Part shown: piece by piece, positions 20,169 through 28,338 of the stretch
Numbering within the stretch: position 1 is the stretch's first letter
Layout of the letters: each line of letters begins with the position of its first letter
NCBI GenBank assembly: GCA_041399065.1
Contig: JAWKTN010000003.1
Location: 930,001-994,000, forward strand
Source of the DNA: JAGQPD01 sp020426865
Lineage (GTDB): Bacteria > Planctomycetota > Planctomycetia > Pirellulales > Pirellulaceae
Direction of reading: 5' to 3'
Length of the DNA stretch: 64,000 bases
Made by a program: the position numbers and the translations under genes
The notes under the pieces: model-generated
Told to the model about the DNA's origin: nothing
Databases searched by the model: none
Seen by the model: the letters and a program-made list of their open reading frames with translations, nothing else

Positions 20169-20576
20169 GAGAAGCTCCCTCTGCGACTCGAACAATTCGT
20201 TACCCTGTACTGTTACGTTACGCCCCACAACTGACGCTGTTTCGTTATTGCCACCTGCGGCGACGTAACCCCACAAAACGATCCACCTTCGGACACACGT
20301 GGCATCGCACACGCGACACCGCTCAACTCGCGCGCCGGTGGATGATACTCTCGGTCCCGTGATAGCTCCTGTTCGTGTCCCGTGCTCAGGGCATCTCTTG
20401 GTCAAAAGCGATGCGACCGCATCAAGACGGTCAGCCAGCTATTCACGACACACAGCCTACACCGCCACTGCGTTGAACTCAAGTATCTGGCACGACTTTT
20501 TAAAATAAGTTTTTTTGTGTGAAATAAATAAAAAAGACTTGATGGGTTCGGCGGTGCCGTTTTACCGTGCCAGGAG
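20169..20576. other. Intergenic region with AT-rich tract
   Basis: This is upstream of the PEP-CTERM gene and downstream of the TIGR03790 gene. No convincing gene is seen. Bases about 20490-20537 are markedly AT-rich (TTTTTAAAATAAG, then AAATAAATAAAAAAG). This could hold the promoter of the minus-strand PEP-CTERM gene or the transcription end of the TIGR03790 gene. No clear -10/-35 pair was identified. Confidence 0.4.
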
Positions 20577-22235
20577 CTATTTCACCGCGTACGGACGATA
20601 CAGCGGATCCCCCACCAAGATCATCATCCAACTGTTGTACGGTAACGTCCGGTAATAACACTCCACTAACGTGTCCTCCCCCGCTACCAACAACGGAAAA
20701 AACTCGTGAGGACGCGGAAATGCCATCAAATACGGCTCATTAACCGGACCAATCGTCGCACAAACCCCCTCCTCCAACATCCGCTTGCACCAAACCTCGC
20801 TCTCCGCCGCCCGTAACGTCGTCGCCTCACTGCTGGCCAAATGGTACCCCACCGAACCCGGCTGCCACTGAAATGCCGGTACGTACTTCGCCAGCGAATA
20901 CCACCCACAATACAGCGCCGCCTCCGGGCAACTTCCCGCCGAGAATAACGTCTGTTCGCGATCGACCACCACTTTTAGCGGCGTCTGCGCCTTCAGCAGT
21001 TCCTCCGTCTGCAATAGCGACTGGTCGTATTCCTCGTAGCTGCCCGGCTGGATCGGGACCCCTTCCTGTATCTTCATGCCCCGCAAATCGAGGTACACCG
21101 TCCCCTTCAACCCTGACTTCTCTACCTGGATTGCCGTATCGATCATCGCCTGTGTCAGCTTCAGCGTCGGCGCCTCGATCCGCGAGACCATGAGGATCGG
21201 CCGCAGCTCGCGCAACCCCGACCCCTCAAAGTGGTCGTTCAAATAATTCGGATGCCACCGCAGCAAGTTGTAGTCGGGCCACAATACCAGCGACAACTCG
21301 CTGTCAAACGCTGCATGCGTTTCGTTCTTCCGCGTCGTTGCAAGTTCCCCCTCCAGCCATTCAATCGATCCCAACAGTCCATTGGTTCGGTCGATCGTGG
21401 CCAGCATCGTCAAGTCGCGATCGACGTCGATTGGCTGACCGTCCAACATCGCCCGACTCTCAATGAACCCCATCATCCGCCCCCGCAACAGCTCGAACTC
21501 CGGCCGCAATTGATCGCGTTTCGTCGGATCCTGCTGCATCGTGTTCCCCAGGCCATTGACCAGAATCGCCAGTCCCCCGGAAACCGCGGCCATCTGCTGC
21601 AACTGCTGAGCACTCGCCTGCCGCGACGCCTCGTCCGGCTGCGCCTGCACCGCTTGCTGGGCATACTTCAGCGCCTTTTCCAATCGCTGCTTGTACCCAT
21701 CCACCTTCGACGGATTTTCTTTCGACTCGCTGTCCCCCTGACCGCTGATTTCCTCCGGCTCGCTTGCCATCCGCGAGCCCGCCATTTTCTCCAATTCGGC
21801 AATGACCTTGTCCATCTCGCGCTCACGACGCCGCGATTCCACCTCCAGATAATACAGTCGTCGCTTGATCTCTGCCCCATTGGCATCGGTCGGCCCGATA
21901 CGCAACGGCACATCCCACACCGTCACGAAACACCGCACTTTTTTTTGCAACCCATTCTCGGCAATCCACCGCCGAATCGCCGGACGAATCTCCTTTTCCC
22001 ACTTGACACGCGGTAACGTCTCGCCCGATGGCATCTCGATCTCACAGATCTGCGCCGGCGGAATCCCCCGCGCCTTCGCATAATAGGCCGCCACATCATG
22101 CGACGCCTTGCTGTTCTTCGCCGCCAGAATCGCCACCTCCTCCGGCTTCAACTCCCCTCGCACCTCCGTCGCCGCCGTCACGGCCGCCGAAAAAAGAGCA
22201 ATAAACGCCAATGTGCGTGCGAACGGGTAGTGCAT
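20577..22235 (-). CDS. TIGR03790 family protein
   Basis: A 552-residue protein with a signal peptide (ARTLAFIALFSAAVTAATEVRG). It matches TIGR03790: EEVAILAAKNSKASHDVAAYYAKARGIP-type sequence at about 32-60, then ICEIEMPSGETLPRVKWEKEIRPAIRRW and KVRCFVTVWDVPLRI. The middle (about 125-215) is a charged helical insert including AQQAVQAQPDEASRQASAQQ. Conserved blocks return with LVLWPDYNLLRWHPNYLND, ILMVSRIEAPTLKLTQAMID and GTVYLDLRGM, and at the end ATIGPVNEPYLMAFPRP and MMILVGDPLYRPY. Function is unknown; relatives are largely planctomycete and appear secreted. AGGA lies about 8 bases before the start codon. The next gene upstream on the same strand (FG-GAP protein) is separated by a hairpin element, so co-transcription is uncertain. 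Confidence 0.88.
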   Translation of the reverse strand: MHYPFARTLAFIALFSAAVTAATEVRGELKPEEVAILAAKNSKASHDVAAYYAKARGIPPAQICEIEMPSGETLPRVKWEKEIRPAIRRWIAENGLQKKVRCFVTVWDVPLRIGPTDANGAEIKRRLYYLEVESRRREREMDKVIAELEKMAGSRMASEPEEISGQGDSESKENPSKVDGYKQRLEKALKYAQQAVQAQPDEASRQASAQQLQQMAAVSGGLAILVNGLGNTMQQDPTKRDQLRPEFELLRGRMMGFIESRAMLDGQPIDVDRDLTMLATIDRTNGLLGSIEWLEGELATTRKNETHAAFDSELSLVLWPDYNLLRWHPNYLNDHFEGSGLRELRPILMVSRIEAPTLKLTQAMIDTAIQVEKSGLKGTVYLDLRGMKIQEGVPIQPGSYEEYDQSLLQTEELLKAQTPLKVVVDREQTLFSAGSCPEAALYCGWYSLAKYVPAFQWQPGSVGYHLASSEATTLRAAESEVWCKRMLEEGVCATIGPVNEPYLMAFPRPHEFFPLLVAGEDTLVECYYRTLPYNSWMMILVGDPLYRPYAVK

Positions 22236-22403
22236 GAGGAGATCCTTTACTCGCTATGCTCAGGAAAAATTGGCCAGTGCAAAGATTGCCAACCATGGAA
22301 AGACAGCTGTCACGGCTGAACTTCAAGCCTATCAGTCTGCCCCAAAAAACAGAAGGCCCCGACACGCGAGATCAAAGCCGGCCCGCAGGTCCGATCATCC
22401 TGC

Positions 22404-22588
22404 CAGGCCCGCAGGGCCGATCGTTTGCCCAGCCCAGGCCAAACGCCTGCGTATTCATCGTGCCGTCGTGCCACCTCGTGCTCGGACCGGCCTCCGGCCG
22501 GTCCGAGCACGAGGTGAGTCTTGCGGGACGCCGAGTCTCAGCCCTTCAGGCTAGGCAAACGGTCGGCCCTTCGGACCTGGAATGATGA
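22404..22588. repeat. Dispersed hairpin element, copy B
   Basis: A perfect 21-bp-arm hairpin with loop TCC (22472-22516). It is flanked on the right by the module GGCTAGGCAAACGG plus GGCCCTTCGGACCTG (about 22548-22588) and on the left by the same module in inverted orientation (about 22405-22460: CAGGCCCGCAGGGCC, then GTTTGCCCAGCCCAGGCC). The whole element is thus roughly symmetric. Its right edge overlaps the 3' end of the FG-GAP gene. Confidence 0.8.
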
Positions 22589-24247
22589 ATGTCGTTGACT
22601 TCGCACCATCACACCCAGCAACAACCAGAAGGCTACGCCCAACGCTGGTTCGGGTACCTGCCAGGTCGGTAGCGGCCCGCCAGCTCGCCGCTCGTTGAAA
22701 ATATTGAAGTCCGTGACGTCTATGTGTCCGTTGGCGGAAAAGTCGCCCTGCGACCATTTGCTCTGGCTGGTAAACTTCCCCTGATTCCACAACGCAAAAT
22801 CGTCGTCGTTGACGATCCCATCCAAATTCGCGTCGCCATATTCGTAACTCTGTCCCGCCCCAAGGTTCCTCTCGCCAGCCGTCATCAGCCATGCATCCAA
22901 GTCGTCCTTGTCGACCAGCATGTCATTGTTCATGTCGAATTGGCTGTCATGCGTGCCACTGACAATCTCCGTTACCAGCTCGTCAATGTCCGGCAACCCC
23001 AACTGACCATCACAATCGGCATCCCCTAACAACACACAGAACGTATACGATGCCCCCGCCGCGATCTTGCCGTCGACATTCAACGTCGGCGCCCCAACCA
23101 GCACCCGACCACCATCCATCGACACCGCAAAGCCATACTCGCGATTGGTCGTTGCGACATGGGGAATTAATTCCCGTACCATCTCGCCACTCGCAGTGTC
23201 ATACACATACACGTGGCTCGGCACACCATCCCCAGCCGGTGCACCAATCACCGCGAGCCCATTTTGCATGTCGACCGCGTAACCAAAATCATCGCCATCG
23301 ACCGATACGGGAGCGGTAATTCGATTCAGTTGCGCCCCGGTCGTGGTGTTGAATAGATACGCAACGCCTTTGCCAACGCCCTGATGCGGTGCCCCCACTA
23401 TCGCCAACTCGCCGTCCAACGCCACGCTCCATCCGAACTCGTCGTTGACCGCCGTGTCGCTGGGCTTCAATCGGTGCAGTTCGGCACCGGTCGTCGCGTC
23501 AAACAAATACAGCGATCCACCGGTCATCTCGCCGATAATCTTATAATTAACCGATGATCCGACCGCTGCCAGGTTTCCGTCAATAGCCACGCTGTAGCCG
23601 AAGTCGTCCCCGGAAAACGCACCCGATGGCGTCAATTTGACCTGACTACTGGGGTTACTGGCGTCGACCACGTACGCCGCACCAGGACGGTTCCCTCGCT
23701 GGGGTGCCCCCACCAGGATCCGGTTGCCACTTACCGAAACATCAAACCCAAATTCGTCACCCGCCGTTGAATCTGTCGCAAAGACCTTTGGCTGCTGCAC
23801 CCCCGTCGTCGCGTTGTAAATGTAAATCGATCCAGGCTTGGCCGCTAGAAAAGGATCGACCGGATCACCTACCACCAACGTGTTCCCGTCAATCGCTGCC
23901 GCAAATCCAAAGTAGTCGTTGCTGTTGCCATCCGAGGCACTGACCTTGTGAATGAGCGAGCCATCAAGCGCATCCATCAGATAAGTCGCGCCAGGTTGCC
24001 CATTCTGATCGGCAAACGTTGTCGAAACCGCCACGTTGCCATCAAGCGCCACGTCCCAACCAAATCGGTCGCGGACCACGGCTGTCGGAGCCTTCAGAAA
24101 CAATCGTTCGTCGGCTGTCGTTGACTGGCACATTTCTGTTACCGTGACCAGCGACAACAGCCCTGCCAGCGGCAAGGACGACCGTGAGCAAAGCAAGCGG
24201 ACGATATAGGAAGCAACAGATTCTCGCACAACCATGTCAAGTTTCAT
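22538..24247 (-). CDS. FG-GAP/dockerin-like secreted protein with PEP-CTERM-like tail
   Basis: A 569-residue protein. The start at 24247 (MKLDMVV) is preferred: the open frame reaches 24376, but that part runs through a terminator hairpin. A hydrophobic signal (LPLAGLLSLVTVTEM) is followed by about seven FG-GAP type repeats of 45-50 residues (for example DRFGWDVALDGNVAV, DYFGFAAAIDGNTLVVGDP, DEFGFDVSVSGNRILVGAP, DDFGYSVAIDGNLAAVG), predicted to make a beta-propeller. Then come dockerin-like calcium loops (GDADCDGQLGLPDIDEL, DANLDGIVNDDDFALWNQG, DFSANGHIDVTDFNIFNE). The tail is VPEPALGVAFWLLLGVMVRSQR, a PEP-CTERM-like signal. The last 14 or so residues (FQVRRADRLPSLKG) are encoded by the edge of dispersed element B, so the original stop was probably replaced. 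Confidence 0.88.
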   Translation of the reverse strand: MKLDMVVRESVASYIVRLLCSRSSLPLAGLLSLVTVTEMCQSTTADERLFLKAPTAVVRDRFGWDVALDGNVAVSTTFADQNGQPGATYLMDALDGSLIHKVSASDGNSNDYFGFAAAIDGNTLVVGDPVDPFLAAKPGSIYIYNATTGVQQPKVFATDSTAGDEFGFDVSVSGNRILVGAPQRGNRPGAAYVVDASNPSSQVKLTPSGAFSGDDFGYSVAIDGNLAAVGSSVNYKIIGEMTGGSLYLFDATTGAELHRLKPSDTAVNDEFGWSVALDGELAIVGAPHQGVGKGVAYLFNTTTGAQLNRITAPVSVDGDDFGYAVDMQNGLAVIGAPAGDGVPSHVYVYDTASGEMVRELIPHVATTNREYGFAVSMDGGRVLVGAPTLNVDGKIAAGASYTFCVLLGDADCDGQLGLPDIDELVTEIVSGTHDSQFDMNNDMLVDKDDLDAWLMTAGERNLGAGQSYEYGDANLDGIVNDDDFALWNQGKFTSQSKWSQGDFSANGHIDVTDFNIFNERRAGGPLPTWQVPEPALGVAFWLLLGVMVRSQRHSSFQVRRADRLPSLKG

Positions 24248-24343
24248 GGCGTCAAATACCCTTCTCAAGTCTCGTTCCACGATCCGGACTGGTCCCAAGG
24301 CCCCGCTCTGCTCTCGCCGGGCGACAGGGCGACGAAGCCGCGT

Positions 24344-24383
24344 AACAAAACAGCCCGTTGTGGAAGATCCCCACAACGGGCTG
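24344..24383 (-). terminator. Rho-independent terminator of the 25640-24467 operon
   Basis: On the minus strand, a perfect 13-bp stem CAGCCCGTTGTGG / CCACAACGGGCTG (24351-24363 and 24371-24383) with a 7-base loop is followed directly by TTTTGTTA. It lies about 85 bp past the small lipoprotein gene, so it would end the transcript of that gene and of the PEP-CTERM gene before it. Confidence 0.88.
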
Positions 24384-24466
24384 ATGATGTTCTTTAATTA
24401 CAGCGGATAGCAAGCAGCATCATGGCCACCAGCGTTACGCTTGATTGATATTACCCAAGGATCCCA

Positions 24467-24718
24467 TTAGGGAATCGAAGTGCTCGTCGGGATCCGACGG
24501 CCGATCAAACCACCTCGGCGTCCCACAACGTCGCCTGCCAGCAATACGGACAAGGATGACGATTCACCCTGTGTCGTCACGGCCGAAGCCGTGTTGTCCA
24601 AGCTGCTCGCCGCAACGTCTTGGGTGGCATGAACTGGACCAACGAGAGTGCAGCTCCCAATCCAAAGTACTGCGACAACAGCAACTACAGACAGCAATAA
24701 TCTCACAGAAACGTTCAT
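24467..24718 (-). CDS. Small secreted or lipoprotein of 83 residues, unknown function
   Basis: The start is well supported: AGAGGA sits six bases before the ATG at 24718. The product begins MNVSVRLLLSVVAVVAVLWIGSC, a signal ending in IGSC that could be a lipobox with Cys23. The mature part is Ser/Thr-rich, then has the stretch GDVVGRRGGLIGRRIP. It lies 52 bp behind the PEP-CTERM gene and just ahead of a strong terminator, so it is probably the second cistron of that unit. No homologue is recognised; it could be a small cell-surface partner of the PEP-CTERM protein (inference). Confidence 0.65.
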   Translation of the reverse strand: MNVSVRLLLSVVAVVAVLWIGSCTLVGPVHATQDVAASSLDNTASAVTTQGESSSLSVLLAGDVVGRRGGLIGRRIPTSTSIP

Positions 24719-24770
24719 TGGTTTCCTCTTGTCTTTAGCAAATCTTTCGCCCCGGACTCAAAGTCTTCTT

Positions 24771-25640
24771 CTACTTGACTGTTCGCCGACGCATTCCTGC
24801 GACCATGCCTAACAACACAGTCAGGCCAATCATCATACTCGACGGCTCTGGTACAATATGTACCACACCCGTACCCGTTGCGTCACCCAACGAATAGGTG
24901 ACTTCCAAATCCTGTGGGCAATTGTGCGAATGGATGGCATCGAGCGTAATATCGAGGTCATCCTGGTCCGACAACGCTCCCGGATTGTCCGAGAAAAACG
25001 CGTCGCCAATCCCCACGTAAAACAACGCATCGACCTCTTGCGTGCCAGCTCCCGAGGTGATCAGGGTGTCGTCGCCGCCACCCAACATGCCGTCACCACC
25101 GTAAAGCACACCCACGCGAGTTGCCGAATAATCCGACGCTGCGAAATTGCCCGATTCGTTCGGGAAATCAATCAGCGTGCTGGGGGTGTTGAAGGGAGCA
25201 TCATACCAGTTCTTGTCCCACAACAGATCCGCCAGCTTAATACTGCCATTACCGTCGGTCAAAATCCGTACGCCAAAATGCACACGGTTGCCCGATTCGT
25301 TACCAAACACGCCCGCCGTCGAAGAGCCATCGTCCCAACCCACCGTCGGATCCGCTTGGCCACGCCACGACAGGAACGGCGTGATGATCATCTCGTTCGG
25401 GGCAATCGGCCCCGTCGCCAATTCGTACGCCGTTGGATCGTCCGCGCGACTGCTCGACGCCGGTGTCGTACTCATCAGCTCATTGATCGCATTGGTGACA
25501 TAGCCACCCCAGCTGGGTGAAGCCGTATCCGGCGCATACGCCGGAAATACTTCGAATACGTCGATCGCCGCTTGGCTGACCGATGCACTCACCAGCAACG
25601 CCATGGTTGCCATGGCCCATCTCTTGAAAGCAATTCTCAT
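24771..25640 (-). CDS. PEP-CTERM protein, paralogue of the 19095-20168 product
   Basis: A 289-residue secreted protein with a good ribosome site (GAGGAGAG about 9 bases before 25640) and a signal peptide (AMATMALLVSASVSQA). Blocks shared with the 19095-20168 product include VFPAYAPD versus VIPAYAPA, FLSWRGQADPTVGW versus FNSWRGFADNTPDW, GNRVHFGVRILTDG versus GNRIHFGLAIETDG, LLWDKNWYDAPFNTPS versus LSWEKNWLDGSFQTPS, and FYVGIGDAFFSDNPGALSDQDDLD versus YYVGIGDGLLAQNTGALTDQQDID. It lacks the dockerin repeats and ends VPEPSSMMIGLTVLLGMVAGMRRR, a typical PEP-CTERM signal. Likely sorted to the surface by an exosortase encoded elsewhere. The domain itself has no function known to me. Confidence 0.9.
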   Translation of the reverse strand: MRIAFKRWAMATMALLVSASVSQAAIDVFEVFPAYAPDTASPSWGGYVTNAINELMSTTPASSSRADDPTAYELATGPIAPNEMIITPFLSWRGQADPTVGWDDGSSTAGVFGNESGNRVHFGVRILTDGNGSIKLADLLWDKNWYDAPFNTPSTLIDFPNESGNFAASDYSATRVGVLYGGDGMLGGGDDTLITSGAGTQEVDALFYVGIGDAFFSDNPGALSDQDDLDITLDAIHSHNCPQDLEVTYSLGDATGTGVVHIVPEPSSMMIGLTVLLGMVAGMRRRTVK

Positions 25641-25838
25641 CCAGTTCTCTCCTCGTTCTTACTCTCTTGTTGCTACTCTAGGTGTCTTCCGGGCCCCGCG
25701 GCCCTCTCTGGATGCTTTCTACTTTCCCCTTGCTTTCAATCCGTTAGGTCTGATTCTCGCATGCCGCTCCGTTCGCTTCAAGGTTTTGGAGCACACTTTT
25801 CCTAAAATTCCCAAAGAAAATTACCCGCAAAAAGTGCC

Positions 25839-26072
25839 CCAAAGTCCCACGGCTGTCCCAGCCGTCTCCGCAGGCCGCAAGCCTCCGGCTCGAAGGGCCG
25901 CCAACAACCCCCCTGCCGGTGGCGCAGCCACCGGTTTCGGGCCCACAAACGGTCCCGGTTCGGCACCTCCGGGCCGGAGGCCCGGAGGTGCCGAACCGGG
26001 AGGTCGCGGAAGGCCTTCCGATCCCAGGCCGTTGGCCTGGGCTAGGCAAACGGCGGCCCTTTGGGCCTGAAT
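25839..26072. repeat. Dispersed hairpin element, copy C
   Basis: It begins with the same 21-base block as copy A (CCAAAGTCCCACGGCTGTCC plus one base). It shares GGGCCGCCAACAACCC and the CCGGTGGC-GCA-GCCACCGG hairpin (25916-25934), and carries a perfect 23-bp-arm hairpin with GGA loop (25953-26001). The hairpin CCCAGGCC-GTT-GGCCTGGG and the GGCTAGGCAAACGG terminal module follow. It lies between a divergent PEP-CTERM promoter side and the 3' end of the WecA-like gene. The right-hand inverted terminus found in copy A was not seen. Confidence 0.85.
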
Positions 26073-26111
26073 GTACGACCTCCGCCATCGGCCGCGTCCT
26101 GACTATCTACC

Positions 26112-27656
26112 TCAAACTGCTGACTTTACCGCCTTCCGCCGACTCCGCTCCTCCTCCATATTCAATAACACCCCACCCTTTACGTCTTCTGTGGTTTCGC
26201 TAGTCTTCCCAAATTCTGCAATTTCGCTAATCTGCGGCGCCAGCGTCTCCGCGAATTCCAAAAACTCGCTCATCATCCGACCCCCGTCCGACTCGCTGAT
26301 CCGGCCACGCACCTGCAGCCGAGCCGCCACCGATCCGTGCAGCATGAACGGGCGATCGATTTGCCAGGTCTCTTCCGTTTCAAACTCCTTTTCTGTCTTC
26401 CAGGCCGCATAAAAATCCTCGTGGACCCGCGCAAGGTGCACGTTCAACCGCACCTGCACCAGCTGAAATCGCTCGGTTGATTCCAATATCGCTGTCCAAA
26501 GTTCATTCCACCGAGCGGTCCCCTGCAGATGCAACCCCGTCGTATTCGACGGGACCGCCCTGCGCAACGGCCGCAAGGCCCCGCGGCCAAATTGATACAA
26601 CTGCCGCCCCAACAGCGAGAACTCAACGTGCCCAAACAACCGCGTCGCTGCCAAAATCACCACCACCGAAAGCGCCACGACAATTCCCACGTAATCGACC
26701 TGGAACCACACGGTCCCGATCGCCGCCAGGCTAGTGACCAGGCACAACCCGCCAATCGACAGCATCGTCTGCCACGGCGTGAAGCCGCGCATCAGAAACC
26801 GATGGTGAATATGCCCCCGATCGCCGGCGTAAATGCTGCGACCCGTGAGGACGCGGCGAAGTAGCGCCGCACAAGAATCCAGTATCAAAATGGCCCAGAT
26901 CGCAACCAGCGGTGCCGCCGCCACGGTCGTGGCCTCCTTAAGCGCACATTTCAGAGCCGTCACGCCGAGCACCAGACCGATCAACATGCTGCCGGCGTCT
27001 CCCAAGTACATCGACGCCGGAGCCGAATTATACGGCAAGAAGCCCAGTATCGCCCCCGCGACGGCAAACGCCACCGTGGCATCCACCACGTCACCATGCA
27101 TCAGCGATAGGGTGCCCAATGCCAGGCTGATCACGAGCCCCACGGTCGACGCCAAACCATCAACACCGTCGATAAGATTAAACGAATTGATCGCCCCTAG
27201 AATCCACATCACCGTCAAGATCCCGGCGAATACGCCTAGGTGCAGATCAGTCCCGAAAAAGTCCAGGTTGTCGATCGTCAGACCGCTATAGACGGCCAGC
27301 ACGGCGACCAGGAACTGGAATAGCAGCTTATGCCGACCCCGCATCCCAAACCGATCGTCCGCCACGCCGACAGCCACAATCGTTCCGGCGGCCAGGACCA
27401 GAAAGCCCATGGCCCGAACGGTATGTTTACCGAACCCAATATGTGCGGAAAGTTGCGGAAAGACAGCCAAACCGGCCAAAAGAGCGGCCAACAAGATCAC
27501 GACGCCACCGCCGTAGGCCACCGGCTTGTGCTGATGTTTACGGTCGCCGTCCGGACGGTCGATAAAATCGACCCTCCAAGCGATCCACCGCATGACAGGA
27601 GATAAGCTCAGGCCTGCAACGAGCGCGATTGCGAAAGCCGAGATTGCTAGATACAT
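26112..27656 (-). CDS. Undecaprenyl-phosphate sugar-1-phosphate transferase (MraY/WecA family)
   Basis: A 514-residue multi-pass membrane enzyme expected to transfer a UDP-sugar phosphate to undecaprenyl phosphate, the first step of EPS repeat-unit synthesis. Family motifs are intact: D100D101 in VGVADDRFG, N160LIDGVDGLA with D163 and D166, YLGDAGS at 217-223, and RGHIHHRFL with the HIHH signature at 282-285. About ten transmembrane helices span residues 1-350. The remaining ~165 residues are a soluble C-terminal extension (DRPF, RGRISESDGGRMMSEF region), longer than in standard WecA. No strong ribosome site is seen before 27656. It lies amid EPS genes but on the opposite strand to the polymerase. 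Sugar specificity cannot be told. Confidence 0.92.
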   Translation of the reverse strand: MYLAISAFAIALVAGLSLSPVMRWIAWRVDFIDRPDGDRKHQHKPVAYGGGVVILLAALLAGLAVFPQLSAHIGFGKHTVRAMGFLVLAAGTIVAVGVADDRFGMRGRHKLLFQFLVAVLAVYSGLTIDNLDFFGTDLHLGVFAGILTVMWILGAINSFNLIDGVDGLASTVGLVISLALGTLSLMHGDVVDATVAFAVAGAILGFLPYNSAPASMYLGDAGSMLIGLVLGVTALKCALKEATTVAAAPLVAIWAILILDSCAALLRRVLTGRSIYAGDRGHIHHRFLMRGFTPWQTMLSIGGLCLVTSLAAIGTVWFQVDYVGIVVALSVVVILAATRLFGHVEFSLLGRQLYQFGRGALRPLRRAVPSNTTGLHLQGTARWNELWTAILESTERFQLVQVRLNVHLARVHEDFYAAWKTEKEFETEETWQIDRPFMLHGSVAARLQVRGRISESDGGRMMSEFLEFAETLAPQISEIAEFGKTSETTEDVKGGVLLNMEEERSRRKAVKSAV

Positions 27657-27780
27657 AAGATTTATCGGTCATAAGTTGTGAAAACGTTGCGTGGCCCGCG
27701 GTTCGGGCGACTTTCACGTCTTCCATCGAACCATGCCTTGCGATTGGCGTCAATAAGTTACGCAAAAAAAAGTTACACAC

Positions 27781-27945
27781 CCAACTCTGCGGTCCCCAGG
27801 CCCGAAGGGCAGCCATTTGCATAGCCCAGCCCGCAACCCACAGGGCCCCCGCGCGTCCCGCCGCCGAAGCGTCCGGGCCTCCGGCCCGAACGCTTCGGCG
27901 GCGGGACGGGGAAATCGCAACCTTCCGAACCCAGGCCGTTGGCCT
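27781..27945. repeat. Dispersed hairpin element, copy D
   Basis: A 26-bp-arm hairpin with loop TCC and one mismatch (27854-27908). It is followed by AACCTTCCGAACCCAGGCCGTT and GGCCT, the start of the small hairpin found in copies A and C. The terminal TAGGCAAA module is missing; the copy is cut off at the edge of an IS4-type transposase remnant. CCCAGGCCCGAAGGGC lies at the left edge. Confidence 0.75.
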
Positions 27946-27947
27946 CT

Positions 27948-28330
27948 TTATACCCCACATCTCAGTGTTGCTTTTTGGAATGCTTGAAATGCATCGGCGT
28001 TGGCTTCCATGCGGCGGATTCCTCGCCAGGTCGTCATCGAGCCGGGAGGGCCCTGACTTTTCTTTCGCTGCCAACCGCCCAGTTCGGCAATCATTACCAT
28101 GAACTTGGCAATTGTCGGTGGTTCCAGTGGCCGTTCACCGCCATCATTCCAGACGTAGTACGCAGGATTCCAGTCATCGGCAGGTTGCCAGTCATCGGCA
28201 GGTTGCCAGTCATCCGCCAAAAAGTATTTTTGGCAACTCGCTGCACTGTCGTTCCGCGCATCACCTTTGAAATACTCGACTCGCCACGCGACGATCATCA
28301 GCAACGCGAACGCCGTCAAATAGCGGTCTA
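27948..28330 (-). pseudogene. IS4-family (Tn5-like) transposase, C-terminal remnant
   Basis: About 125 residues match the C-terminal end of Tn5-type IS4 transposases: YLTAFALLMIVAWRVEYFKG (compare the usual MIVAWRVLYL), then PPTIAKFMVMIAELGGWQRKKSQGPPGSMTTWRG-type sequence ending IRRMEANADAF, which fits the Tn5 dimerisation domain. The N-terminal catalytic part is absent on either side. An internal 18-base direct triplication gives ADDWQPADDWQPADDWN (about 28160-28215). The left edge abuts dispersed element D and the right edge abuts the IS630 remnant, so this is a dead fragment in a region of repeated insertion. Confidence 0.8.
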
Positions 28331-28338
28331 GTGGTCTG

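Noticed and set aside
24248..24376. Extension of the FG-GAP protein to 24376
   Set aside because: It would pass through a strong terminator hairpin of the upstream operon.
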